NCBI GenBank assembly: GCA_019914995.1
Contig: CM034139.1
Coordinates: forward strand, 3,512,461-3,576,460
Length of the DNA: 64,000 nucleotides
Source: Acanthochlamys bracteata
Taxonomy: Eukaryota; Streptophyta; Magnoliopsida; Pandanales; Velloziaceae
Direction of reading: 5' to 3'
Shown here: positions 50,591-63,006 of the stretch, piece after piece
Position numbering within the stretch: position 1 is the stretch's first letter
Layout of the letters: every line of letters begins with the position of its first letter
Notes under the pieces: model-generated
The model's database searches: none
The model's input: only the letters and a program-made list of their open reading frames with translations
Told to the model about the DNA's origin: nothing
Position numbers and translations under genes: made by a program

Positions 50591-50889
50591 AGAGCATATT
50601 TTAAATGCTTGTAATTTTATTTTTTTGGATCAAATGTTGAGTTCTGGATAGTTTTTATATTTTAATTATACAAAAAATTTAGAACTTCATTTTCACATAT
50701 AAAATTTCAATTTCAACTTTCTTATTTGCACACTTTTCAATGCAATTATACTTTTCAATTTTTAACACACTTCAAAAAACTATTAAAATATAAATACTGA
50801 ACTCTACTTTCACTTTATTTTTCAAAAAACTCTACTTTCTATTTTTTACTTTCACGAAACTCAATTATGGGTATTTGAAACACGCCCTA
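50591..50889. mobile_element. MITE-like element related to 38886-39138
   Basis: The left end AGAGCATATTTTAAATGC matches the reverse complement of the right end AGGGCGTGTTTCAAATAC with substitutions. It shares CTCTACTTTC/TTTCACGAAACTC words with the copy at 38886-39138. Confidence 0.45.
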
Positions 50890-51115
50890 GCTTTTCTCTT
50901 TTATGACATATTTACTATATTTTATCAAATTTTTATTTTATTTTTATTTTTAATAAAGTTTACATTGTATGTTAATTTTTTAAAATAAAAAGATAAAATA
51001 AATTTTATTATATATAATTTTTTTAGTTTTAATAAAATTTATATTTATATTCTGAAAAAACTTAACTAAAATTTTAAAATTTTTTTAAATTGAATCACTT
51101 CAAAGCGTTACCTTA

Positions 51116-51373
51116 GGGGCTGTTTGGTTCAGCTTTTTCCCAATAAAATTTTTCAATTCTTCATTTCATATTTTTCAATACATATTTTATAAGTATATAA
51201 AAAATTTATTTAAAAATTTAAAAAGTGTAGAAAAATTCTACGAAGTGAGATCTTTTTATTGCATATTTTTATTATTTTTTTTGAAATAAAAAAAATAAAG
51301 CTCATTTTTTAAAATGAACAAAAATATTTTTCATTTCACAAAAGTTTCATTTCATAAGCAATCCCAAACGCTT
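51116..51373. mobile_element. AT-rich MITE family copy (best preserved)
   Basis: The left GGGCTGTTTGGTTCAGCTTT pairs with the right end, reverse complement AAGCGTTTGGGATTGCTTAT. The interior is a long AT palindrome that passes through a CTACGAAGTGAGATC centre. Confidence 0.6.
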
Positions 51374-51880
51374 TCTTAATCTTATAAGGACAACATATCT
51401 CGTAGTAGTTCTCAACGTCTCCTAAATCGACTACGGACATATTTATATTGTACGAAAGTAAATTTTAAGAATATATTTTTAAAAATATTTATATTAATTA
51501 ATTTATTTCTATTAAAATACATCTGTATTAATTCAAAATATATTAATAGAAAAAAATTGATCTAAATTTTATTAATAGAACTACTTTAAAGTTTATATAA
51601 ATAAAAGTATTAGATTAATATAACTAAAAAATATATTTTAATTTTTTTATTAAAAATATGTTTTTATTACTAATTCATTTTATTTTATCTATACAGAATT
51701 AAATATTTAATCTTACTAATATATTCAAATCTGATAAAATTATATGACTAATTTTTACTTACTTCGGTCTTCAATTTACTTTCACTTTTTATCTTACTTT
51801 TTAATCTCATTTGAGAATGGAACATAAGTTTTTATTTCTTTGAGGGTTTCCCCTGTTATTTATAATTAATATTGAATTTG

Positions 51881-52120
51881 ATAAGCATGGAATTACTTAT
51901 AAAAAAAAGCTTTTCTAAAATAAAAAATATTTTTATTTTTTTTAAAAACGAGCTCTATTTTAAAAATAATAATAATACGTAATAATATCTCACTACATAA
52001 AATTTTGTTATATTTTTTAAAATTTTAAATAAAATTTTAAATATTTATAATATATATATTAAAAATATGTAATAGAAAAAATTAAAAAAAATATTTGAAA
52101 TGTAATTTCAAACGCACCCG
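51881..52120. mobile_element. AT-rich MITE family copy
   Basis: Left ATAAGCATGGAATTACTTAT, right (reverse complement) GGTGCGTTTGAAATTACATT, with the family AT interior and ATCTCACTACATAAAATT near the centre. Confidence 0.55.
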
Positions 52121-52180
52121 GATTGGATCCTGACTCGACCTCGACCCACACCCAGCTTCGTTACTTTTCAGAACATACTA

Positions 52181-52403
52181 GGGAGGTATTTAAAAATGCT
52201 TTTAAAATTTTTTTTTATTTTATATTTCTCAACAAATTAGTTACAATATTTTATAAAAAAAATTTTATTTTAAAAAATACAAAAAAATCTATATCGTAAA
52301 ATTTATTATTATTATTTCTTTAAAATAAAAATAAAAGTCATTTAAAAAAAATTTAAGATATTTTTTTTCAAAAAAGTTTTTTTCCGAAGTCGCTCTCAAA
52401 CAG
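52181..52403. mobile_element. AT-rich MITE family copy
   Basis: The left GGGAGGTATTTAAAAATGCT pairs with the right-end reverse complement GCTGTTTGAGAGCGACTT. Interior as in the other copies. Confidence 0.5.
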
Positions 52404-53316
52404 CAAAAACACCCTGAAGAGTTCTAGAACCGTAAATAAATAGAATATAAAATAATATTAACATTTGTATTTATGTTTCTTTCAATAAAAGCATGCGTCT
52501 CTTCTAAACTTTCCAATAGAAACAAATTTCATTTAAAAATTTTGTCATATATCAATCATAACTAATAGACCTGACCCGGACTAAAAGTTTCGTGATTAGT
52601 TTGGGAATTTCATGACCTCAAGCATTGGTATGAGTTAATTTTATCATTATCATTTAATTACATAATCAGCAAATAAAAAATAAATTTTAGTTGTATTAAA
52701 ATTTATTTCATATATTTTATTTACCATACGATTTTATTTTTTCTAAATTTTATTTCACATCGAACTCTATTTTACAGAACTTATTTTATAAAATTCACTT
52801 TAGTATGATTAAAACACGCTAATTCAAAAGTAAAACCAATAAATAAACATCCTAATAATCATTGGAGTTCTAGCCAACCACTACTAGAGATGATGGAAGA
52901 CTCTAGCCATCCTAATTAGAGATTATGTTGGTGATTGTTGAAGTCTAACAAATATTTAAGGTGTATTTTTTACCTTTAGGACTCATTTTTTTAAACTAAA
53001 AAGTCATTTTACGTCCATTTTCAATTATAAAAATAATACAATAAATCACTTATATTTTACTTCTTTTTATAAGAGAACACAAAAACTAAATCACTTATTT
53101 TCAGTAACTAATTTTTTAATAATTTATTTTTAACCTAAAATACACTCTTGGTTCGTGACAAAATCTTATTGACCACCATTGATGGTGCTACTATGTTAGA
53201 AATTTCACAAACTTTGACTGATGATTGCCAAATTTTTCGGCTATGATGCGATTGTTTTTAAAAGAGCACCAAAAGAAGTTTTATTTTATTTTGGTTTTCA
53301 AGCTTTGTTTTTGGTA

Positions 53317-54081
53317 TAGTTGTCAGACTTGGACCGATCCGGACGGTAAAATGGTCCGATTTGTAAAAATACCGTTTATGTAATCGACTCAGTTTGATCC
53401 GTTCTGACTCGCTTCAACTCGATCGATCCGTCCGTCCGGATCAAATCGGATTGAAAAAATTTTAAAAAAATTAATTAAATTTTTTTTAATTGATAATATA
53501 TTTAATATAAAAATAATTATTAATAGTTTTATGTTGAAAAATAATATGTAGTTTAGATTTAGCATTTGAATGTGATAATGCAAAAAATATAATTGATTAT
53601 TTTTATTTATAAATATCAATTATTAGTGATTTTTAAATTTTTTATATTGTAAAATATTTAGACTCAAATATGTATACCTAAAAAAGTTAGTTATATCTCT
53701 TTTATGATTTATCTATTTTATAATTTTATTTTTTTCTAATCTCCTAATTTATTTAAAAATTTCTATTTATAAATTTTAGTTGTTATTATTATTATTGATG
53801 GTGGCAATTATGATGGCAATACTTCAATTTTTGCTGTGATTATTATTGCTATTATTATTGATAGTAATGACATAATAAAAATACTCTAATTTTTTGTTAT
53901 GATTGCTATACTTATTATTATTGGTAATGTCATTAACAGTAAATTTTTTATTATAATTAGTTAAAAATGCTTTAATATTATTGATCCGACGGTTCGACCG
54001 GTTGACCCGATAGTTCAACCCGAAAACCATAATCTGGACAATTTTTTGGTTCGATGTCCGGTCCGGTTCTTACAACTATGA
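53317..54081. mobile_element. TIR element, small sister of the gene-carrying copy
   Basis: 765 bp. The left end reads TAGTTGTCAGACTTGGACCG and the reverse complement of the right end TCATAGTTGTAAGAACCGGA. It is flanked by a perfect repeat of TTTTTGGTA(T) at 53308-53317 and 54082-54091. A 9-10 bp duplication points to Mutator-like, or less likely hAT, transposition. GGTCCG/GACCGG words crowd both ends. The middle is AT-rich with ATTATT runs and no coding potential. Both ends are homologous to those of 28349-29658. Confidence 0.65.
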
Positions 54082-55728
54082 TTTTTGGTATTTGACTTTT
54101 GTTTCCATTTTTCTTAGATTGTTACCAAACGGCCTCTTAAGTGTTGAGATGATTCAAATTTTTAGTATTTATTGCTAATAGTGTTTGCACCATGGCTTTT
54201 TTTTTTTTTTTTATATAATTTTTTATTTCACATTTTTTTATAAATCTTATAGAATATTGTACAAATTGTTTTTAGGAATTTAGAAAATACGGAAAAATTC
54301 ATGAGATCTTATTGTTAATTCTTTATATTATTTTTTAGATAAAAAATAAAATTCTTTATAAAAATTCTAAAAATATTTTTTATTTTAAAAAAACTATTTT
54401 TTAATAAATACTTCCAAATATCTCTAGATGAGTTTCTATGGAAGGAGTTTATAAGTGGTATATAACACGCACAATTAACCCCTTTTGGGATATTCTCCTT
54501 AACTTTTAAAATGAGTGCTTAATCTCTCCTTATTTTCTCCTTTTCATTATAAATTTTTATTTCTGTTTCTTAATAAATCTTCTATAATATTGTATAATTT
54601 TTTTTTAAATTTTAAAAATACAAAAAAATTTGTGAGATCTTATTATTACTTATTATTATTATTTTTTAAAGTAAAAAAGACAGACTTTATTTTTCAAAAA
54701 TTCTAAAAATATTTTTTATTTAAAAAAAATTATTTTTTAATAAGCACTCTTAAATATTCCTAGATAAGTTTCTATGGGAGGAGTTGATAAGTGGAATATA
54801 ACACGCAAAATTGACCCCTACTTGGGATATACTCCTTTATATAATATCTCGCTAGTGAGTTCTTATAATGAATAAAAATGGCTTGAATATAAAATGAGTG
54901 GCTTAAACTAAACTAGAGTAGAATAACTTTTTAGAAATAAGATAAGATAATTTCTCTAATTATTTTAACTGCACGAATGGACATTAGAACATTTTTGTCG
55001 TTATTTAGAATGTGTCTTAAATGATCTAAATTTTACTTTTACCCGTCATATGAAATTCTATAAATTTATATATTGATTGTTTATTAAATTGAGAATTTCA
55101 TCTCAATTTTACTATTTAAAATTTTATCATTTGAAATTAATTTTTCACTTTTAATCTATTTTCAAATAAATTAAAACATAAAAATTAAACTTATTTTTAA
55201 ACCATTTCTAAAAAATTTAATTTATTTTTGCAGTAACTTAGTTTTTCTCATTTAAAATATGCACTTCAAAGAACTAGCATCCTCGATTCCGTGGGAACTA
55301 ATCTTGAGGACATTTGGGAAAACATTTTTCAAACGTTCTATTTTATTTTTTTATTTTTTATTTAATATATTTTTTACAAATATATATAAAAAAATTTATT
55401 TAAAAATATAAAAACTTTTATATAATAATTTTTTTATTATATTTTTTTATTATTTTAAATAAAATAAAAAAAATTATTTTATAAAAAATAAAAATATTTT
55501 TTATTTTATAAAAATTTTATTGCATTAATTACTTCCAAACACCTCCTTCGAACGCTTCGGTGCATTTTAACAGTCCCTTAGGCCAGTGAGGTCCGAAACC
55601 CTCTCCCAACTAGCAGACGTGGCTCAGACGACTCAGGTTCATAAAGCGCTCTATTAACTCTCAACAACAACGACAACAGAAACCCACTGTCGCTTGCCTT
55701 GCTCTCGACAAACGTTCGCCCAATTTCC
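54082..55728. other. AT-rich spacer upstream of ELP4
   Basis: Contains probable MITE family copies at about 54160-54425, 54505-54770 and 55307-55546. The first two are followed by similar non-MITE sequence (GAGTTTCTATGGAAGGAGTT and AAGTTTCTATGGGAGGAGTT), so they may be a segmental duplication. The last 180 bp is the ELP4 leader. Confidence 0.45.
55307..55546. mobile_element. AT-rich MITE family copy
   Basis: Left GGACATTTGGGAAAACATTT, right ATTACTTCCAAACACCT (reverse complement AGGTGTTTGGAAGTAAT). Lies about 180 bp upstream of the ELP4 start codon. Confidence 0.5.
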
Positions 55729-58700
55729 ATGGCGGCAGCAGCAAGGCATGCTGGGGGCAGCAGCTTCACCAGAATCAATTCTCCGTCTTCTTCATCAGCA
55801 ACACCTTCTCCTTCTCCGCAGTCTCCCGGAATTAAACCTGGCCCTAACTCCACCTCCTTCATCTCCTCTGGCATCCCCGATCTCGACAGTTAACAACTTC
55901 TTACCACCTACTGTTTCATTGTCTTGCTTTATAGAAGTGATTATGAAAAGAAGTAGGGTTTTTGTTTCTAGGGATTTTGGGCGGGGGTTTTGCAATTGGA
56001 TCACTTGTGATGGTGATGGAAGACGCGGAGGCGCCGCACCACTTGTCGTTGCTGAGGAATTTCATGGCACAGGGTTTGGTACACAACCAGCCGATATTGT
56101 TTGCGAGCCCGTCGAATAATCCTCGCGCGTTTTTAGGAACTTTGCCGCCACCCCTTGCGTCTGAGGATGAGCGGCGCCGTGGAGGTGGTCGTGGCCCTGA
56201 TACTGAAGATCAAGTATTACTGTCACACTTTGTCTCTACGTTTATTGGGACTTTATTAGTAAAGTTGGGGAAATTTTTAGCATCATGTAGTTTAACAAAA
56301 TTTTTAGCATCATGTAGCACCAAGTAACAAGTTTCAGTAACAACTCTAGGGATCTTCATTCTAGGAGCGCTTGGGTGTATCTTCGTAGTCTTTATCTTCT
56401 GTCATTCGAAAACAGGTTTCAGTGTATTCGGTCAGCTTGTTCAATTTTGCATGTATTTTTAAAAAAAAATTTGGAATAAATTATGCTTTGCATTTGAAGT
56501 AACTAGCAACAGTTCTACAGTAATGGTACTTGCAAATCAGTGCCCAGACTTGTGGTCTACAAGTATACTGCTAATAAGAATATTTACAAAATCAAGTTTT
56601 GTGAGAAATTGGAGGGCCCCTGATCTGAATGAGGTATCCTAAGACGTATGTAGAGGCATTTATTTTAATAATTTCGAAAGGAGTTTTCTCGACTTAAATG
56701 CCCAAATATGTAGAAGTTGTATTAGATAATGGTTTTTATTTTCCTTTTACTTTTGAAGTACTTGTTTGATTTCCTAACATTGTGTTACGAGTTAATTCAT
56801 TTGCTGGTGCAATTTCACTACCTTGAGTTTCCGGTGTCATGTTGGATTGTAAACTCTTAGAGGTGGTAATGTCAAACATGATGGTATGGCTAATATTTGA
56901 GTGGCGTAAAGGAAAAATAGGCTGCTGTGTAATTTCTATTTGCATGTGAAAACGTTTGGCTAAGAATAGGACATGGGAAACATCCCTAGTTTCTGAAGGT
57001 GCATTAAATTTTTTGTAATTGTTGTTTTATTTTCAGAAACTCAAACCATGCAGAGTTTGTTGGTGATTATCTTCCCTTTCTTGTTATACTCGTTATATTA
57101 AAAGTTCTGACTTGGATTCAGGTTTCTGGTTTGCGGATAGCATGGCAGTACAAGAAGTATTTTGGGGATCAGCAGCTTGGCGATGTTCATAATAAAGGTT
57201 AGCCTCCTAGTTTACCTCTCTATCTAAAAATGTCAAATAGAAATATCATGAGGTGGCTCTGTCATGTTGTTTGTAGATTAGCATCACATGTTGGCATCTT
57301 TAGGTAGCATATCTGTGGTGATGTCAGAAACGACGGATTACTAACCTAAGCCTGTTTCGCAATGATGAATTTGATCTTTGAGCTGGAAGCAAAGCACCAG
57401 AAGCTGGAAATTTCCTGCAAGATTTATGATTTAGCAATGTCTTTGCAGTATGGAGATAAAGATCTAAAGTATTGCTGAATCGTTTAATCTATGAATTATA
57501 GCTAACCTGGTTCAAGGTCATGGATTTTTATTATTTTTAAGTTTACACCAAAGTTTGTTATTATAGCTCGTTGCATACTGAGTCTTGGAACATTACGACT
57601 ACTAGTGCCTGTTAAAAGATTTACATGTTAGCATAAGTCATATAGGGAGTTGGTTTCTTGTGCTCAGGTCTTAGTTTACTATAGGACTTGACAAGGTGTT
57701 GGTTTCTTGAGCCCAAGTCTGAGTTTTACTATACTTGACACAGAAGTCAAGTACATGCAATAAACTTGGTTGATATACAACTGTAGTATGGCCAGAGATG
57801 CGACTTGACTTGCCACAGAACTCTATTCTAGTCTTAATTTGTGAGCTCATAAGATTGCCTATAGTCTATATATGCTAGGCATTCCCGAACCAAGAAAATG
57901 GTGTGGATTCAAGCCACGTAATTGCCTGTTATCTGAAAAACCTATGTAAAATTTGATGAAATTTGAAAGGAATTCTGTGGATCTTAGATTATGTTTTGTA
58001 GAGTTTGATAAAACAATCTTTTCTTTTGCAGATAGAATCCAGGATTTTTGTACTGATTTTGACTTGCGAAAGACTGTAGACCGACATGTACTTAGTGCAC
58101 AACGTATTGATTGTATAAGTATTCAAGACTCCCCAATTAAGGTTCTCTCTGAACGATGCTCTTCATTTTTAACTAAGCTTTCCAGGTACCAACTAGTTTC
58201 CTTATAAGGGTAATAACTGCATTGCTGCACAAGCATTTATCATACTGATCCATTAATGGGTGCTAAGAATTCTATCTATTGATTAGCTATTATGTTTTTG
58301 TTTTTTGAATTTCATCTTGTTTCCAGTTTGAACATTGTTCGCTCCATGATTCATTCAAGTATTGTCTTTTGTTATGTTGCATCCAAGTTTTCCTAACTGC
58401 TAGTTGCAGTAGTTTAAGTGGTTTTGAAAACTGAAAAGGCTATATATTCTAGAAGCTTATATGGTTGTGTAACATGGCCTTACTTTAACCCCTTTGTTGA
58501 GTATCTGAAACTCCATTCTTAATCTAACCAAATAGCATGGAGGATTGAATGTTATTTAACATCACGGAGTGGTACAATATGGGGAAGCACCTTGCTGGAT
58601 AAGCCTCAACGTGGCTTTTAATGCATCTACAACACAAAGTTCCTTTCTTCTTCAATCCCCTCCAATATACAATTTGTTTGCCATCTCACAGCCAAGAGTT

Positions 58701-60064
58701 TCCTTTCGAGGAGACCATTTTTCTTTGCATGTCTTTGTGTGTCTGTGGTCTTAGATGGTGATGTAATATTATATTTTTCATTTAGTTGCCATACTTTCTT
58801 TACTGGGCTCCATATTCATGACAATGCTCCATCGTGTTATTCGTCCTTTTATGTATAAACTGTCATTAATGGTACTTCTTTCGGCCTATTAGAAACAATG
58901 GTAGCTATGGATCCTCTGGCCGAATCGCAATACAGTCACTTGGTGCACCACAAAGTGCACACTTTGAGATGGTAACTCCATTTGTTTCTTGACAGTTGGT
59001 ATTATATGATATACGTTAAGCTTTAGGGTACTTCTGTTTAGCCTTTTTTATTCACCTTGTAGGACTGGGATATGGTTTGCTTTATCAGATCTCTCAAAGC
59101 AATGTTGCGGTCTTCCAATGCAGTTGCTGTGATAACTTTCCCAAATTCTGTTCTTCCGCCAGCGTTTTCCAAAAGGTGGCAGCACTTGGCAGATACCCTA
59201 CTCTCTGTTAGGGCTATTCCAGGCATATTTTAATTCTTAGATTCATTTTCTTAACTCTTTGTATCTAGTCTAAGTTGTGTATGTATCATGTACCAGATGA
59301 AGATAAGGATTTGGCAAAGCTTCTCACTGGATATCAGGACATGGTTGGTCTTCTTCATGTACATAAAGTGGCTCACTTAAACACTCAGGTGGGTGGTCCA
59401 TGTACGCCAAATTTGTAGTGCATCTTAGTTTTTACTTTTGATCAAGTCTTTTTTTCTTGTTTATTGACTTAAAACTCATAAAAATGTCATTCATAATGCT
59501 ATTGGTACCTTTTTTTAACCCCAATTTGTACCATTTTCTTCAAATCAACCATCCTTCTATGAACACCCATCACAAAGCTTGTATCTCATCCCATTTCAAC
59601 CATAGAACCAGGAGGGTTACAAAATCGGTGTGCAAGAAGATACCCATAGTATTTAATTCAATGTGGTTTCATGTAGAGCAAATTGGTGTATTAGCTAAAT
59701 CACCTACTGCAGTCAAAGATTAATATGTTATATCTGTACACTTGCCCTAGATCATTGATTATAGAAGTGAATTGTATGGCCTACGAGATACTACTGGAAG
59801 CTTCATTGCAGAAGTGTTGCAAAGTTTAAGAATGTTATTGACCTATTCTAATCCTTTTTATTGATATTTCCCGAGTATGTTTGCATTTCGGAACAGGTTC
59901 CAATTATCCTTGAAGCAACAACATTCTCTATGAAGGTCCAACGTAGAAGGTCCTTGGTATTGGAACGCTTGAATCAAGCACCAATTGATGCTTCTGGTGG
60001 GAGTTCACATGCGGCTTCTAGCAGCTGCTCTGGATCATCAAGGGGCTCACCCTTGGACTTTTAG
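55729..60064 (+). CDS. ELP4: Elongator complex protein 4
   Basis: RecA-fold subunit of the Elp456 ring of Elongator, which modifies wobble uridines in tRNA and is linked to transcription. Exons 55729-55888, 55972-56213, 57122-57197, 58032-58185, 58893-58971, 59063-59222, 59297-59388 and 59897-60064 give 376 residues. The N-terminus is Ser/Pro-rich. The PAXNEB core follows: [20 protein letters not shown], then [72 protein letters not shown], and a C-terminus ending [10 protein letters not shown]. All phases agree. The intron after 59222 starts with GC (CAG|GCATAT) and ends with CAG. No nearby GT donor keeps the conserved AIPDEDK junction. Confidence 0.93.
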
Positions 60065-60537
60065 TTGTGTATTTGCAAGTCATGACTTTTCTAAGTTGGC
60101 CCAGACACCAGTTCCAAAGATTCTGCCGTTAACCTTCAGAGATTGGCATTCATCTAAAAGCAATTAATCTTGTTAATTAAATTATTATGCGGCTGGAAGG
60201 ATGGCTCAGAAAGACCTGTCTAGAGAGACTAAAGATATGGTAGTGACTGAAGATATGGTATCTGTGTTCCACAGAGCCATATACTTTACTAGTCTTTCTT
60301 GTCATACTTCACAGTTCTATATTTTTTGTGATGTCTTAACAAACGAGAAATCTAAAAAGTCTTAGCATGGGTGATTAATTTTATAATTTTTTATCTACTT
60401 ATTTTTGTGATGTCTTAACAAACATGTGGTTCGGGTTATTTACCCTCCTAACAGAAGGAGCTTTCAGCTCTCATTTTTGAACCAAGGTCTCTTATTTTTG
60501 CAGTTCCTAACCACGAATTTCCTTAAAAACATTAATA

Positions 60538-60780
60538 CCCGGTTTGGCATTATTTATCAAAAAAATAATTGTTATTTTTAATTATATATTTTTAAATATA
60601 TTATAAATATATAAAAATTTATTTAAAAATTTTAAAAATATAAAAAATTTTATCTAATAAAACTTTTGTATTATATAGTTTTATAATTTTTTGAAAGTAA
60701 AAAACTAAAATTTATTTTTAAAAATAAAAATATTTTTTATTTTAAAAAAATTTTATTTTATAAGAACTTCTAAACGCCCG
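60538..60780. mobile_element. AT-rich MITE family copy
   Basis: Left CCCGGTTTGGCATTATTTAT, right (reverse complement) CGGGCGTTTAGAAGTTCTTA. Well-matched ends. Confidence 0.6.
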
Positions 60781-60875
60781 ATAAAAAGAGTATTGCGGAT
60801 GACTTTTTATATTTGGTGTTTTAAAATTTCTTTTACTAAACAGCCTAACCTAGAACCCGTCTGTTCATCACCTAC

Positions 60876-61119
60876 GGGTGTGTTTGGCGTTGTGTTTCAA
60901 AAACTTTTTTTATTTTATTTTATGTTTTAGTAATTTTTTATAATATTTAATATAAATTTATTTAAAAATTTAGAATTTATTAAAAAATTTTACAATATAA
61001 ATTTATTATTATTTATTATTTTTTAAGTAAAGAATATAACGAAATAAAATAAAATTCTTTATTTATAAAATATTTATTTTATAAATATTTTAAAAGATAT
61101 TTTACAACATCAACGCCAT
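60876..61119. mobile_element. AT-rich MITE family copy
   Basis: Left GGGTGTGTTTGGCGTTGTGT, right (reverse complement) GATGGCGTTGATGTTGTAAA. Same interior AT blocks. Confidence 0.5.
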
Positions 61120-61663
61120 CATTAGACAGATTTAAGAAATATGTGAAAATGACTTTCAAATAAAACTGAAACAAAAGATATATTAAATAATTTTAAAAAT
61201 AAGTTTTATATTTTTATCTAATAAAATATTAAAAATAAGTAATAATAACATTTTTATAGTATATACATTTTTTTGAATTTTAAAAAATAATATTATAAAA
61301 AATATATTACAAATAAAAATTAAAATAAAAGAAATTTAAAAGTACTCCAGCACCTACCTACCCTGCCTGCCGTCTCCAATCTCAACTTTCTTGTAAAATG
61401 ATTAACTAATTAATTACCTGGAAGATATAACTACAGATTTTAGTTTTAATAGCTCCTTATTTTTATCCTTTTTTTTCTTTTTATTTTCAATAAAGCAGAT
61501 AACAGCGTCCGTGGTTGCGACGGTGTCTTCAATTCTGCTCCGTGGCCAGGAACACTGAAATCTCACCAGTACAGGAGTGATCTAATTGTTTCGATAAAAT
61601 TTTTCCGAAATTCTTCTGTTCGCAGTGCTTCGGCAGGCGGCTGAGGAGTGGAAATACATAGCA

Positions 61664-63006
61664 ATGGAGGAAGAGGACAACGAGGCCAGGCATGAAGGTG
61701 ACTTGTTCATCGTTCCATTCATCCAAAAGACTGACTGATAATGGCGAGAGGAAATGCTCAGAAAAATACTTCCCCTTCTACTTCATTTTCTAATTATTCT
61801 GTTCACAGAACATCCAGTTTCACCCAAAATTTCACTTCACACTCATGTTGTTCTTCTAGTTGCTAACTTCTTTTTTTTCGCTTTCCTCCTCTACTTTTCG
61901 TTTGCTGCTCGTTGTTGTGTTTAAAGATGAAAGGAGAAAGATTTACTTCAAAGTCCTTGTGTTTGAGGTCCAAATTTTCATAGGACTTTTTTGCTTGTAA
62001 AAGTTTTTAGACTCCACAAAGGTTTTCTACGATCAAAGTTTTCGTTAGCCCAAAGAAAACTTTGTTTAGTGGAAACCTTTCTTAACCTTAATTTTTTGTA
62101 AACATTCTTTCTTAATTGTTTGGCTAGTGTTGCATTGTACCTAGAATCGTGCTATTGCAAATATGACGTTCTTGCAAAAGTAGTTCACTAGTAAAATCTT
62201 CATCTTTGAAGCTTTATATTGGAATAGAAGCTTTTCTTCAAGGTGTCCGTTAGTTCCCTATGAAATTTTGAGCTGTTATCTTTCATTTAATTGTTAGGAA
62301 CAAGTGATGAAAAATTTTTTCCTCCACAAATTTGTGTGTATCTATTTTTGTGGCATCAAATTATAAGTCTGGAGCATATGAGCCTTAATATTAAAACAAG
62401 TTATTCCATTGGAACCCACACAAGATTGTTTGCAAGGGAGGCCTTTTACTGCTGAAAGATTTAATCTCATATTCAAAGTTTCCATAATTTTATAACATTA
62501 GGCAAAACAAAAAAGAATAGCTATGATTCTAAAACAAAAGTAAAATAAAAAAAAATGAGTCATTTATTCTGTAAACTTTTGGCCTGCTCCTTATTGATAT
62601 ACCAAATTTAACATTGTGCATGGTAAAATTTACCTTGTTTGGAAGTGCTTACCAAAATGCATACGAAATAGTGTGGGACTAGATAATTATATGCTGTGTC
62701 ACTCATGCAGATAAAAGCACAAAAAGGATGAATGGAGGATGGCTTTCACAATGATTCTTTGACTCCTAGCTTGCTAGCTAGATGCTCTTTCATGGAAACT
62801 TTTGTCTACTTGAAATGTTTACTTAATTCGATAGTTGGTAACTTTCTTGATCATGAACATACTTTTAACACAATGTAGACTGATTCTTGGTTGCTGTCCA
62901 TGAAGCTGATATGATTGAAGATAGAGTTCGAGAATTGCAGGAAAGCAGCCAGGTTGATTTTGATGCATGGGTATCACTTTTAACGGAAGTTGAAGATACA
63001 TCACCT
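61664..63006 (+). CDS. Probable pre-mRNA-processing factor 39 homologue (5' end only)
   Basis: Two coding exons are proposed. 61664-61697 encodes MEEEDNEARHE, and 62906-63006 encodes ADMIEDRVRELQESSQ and VDFDAWVSLLTEVEDTSP. They join in phase, and a clear GTATGT donor follows. The DFD-W-SL--E-E--SP pattern is how the first HAT-type repeat of plant PRP39 proteins begins (U1 snRNP-associated factors in early spliceosome assembly). The remaining exons lie beyond the window. 63007-64000 is read as intron, with nothing coding seen. The acceptor before 62906 (TGTCCATGAAG) is weak, so the second exon's start is uncertain. Only about 45 residues are visible, so the family call is moderate. Confidence 0.45.

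Larger units (their letters stand above)
48261..53316. other. Gene-free AT-rich repeat field
   Basis: About 5 kb without a recognisable gene. It contains several AT-rich MITE copies, two long TA microsatellites and a MITE at 50591. A small open frame at 50381-50566 (minus) reads MKFARGVQEATATAQRAS and is less AT-rich than its surroundings, but I do not recognise it. Confidence 0.5.
60065..61663. other. ELP4 3' flank, MITEs and upstream region of next gene
   Basis: ELP4 3' UTR to about 60500, then two AT-rich MITE family copies (60538-60780, 60876-61119) in a very AT-rich block to about 61340. From 61370 the composition normalises into the leader of the last gene. Confidence 0.5.
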
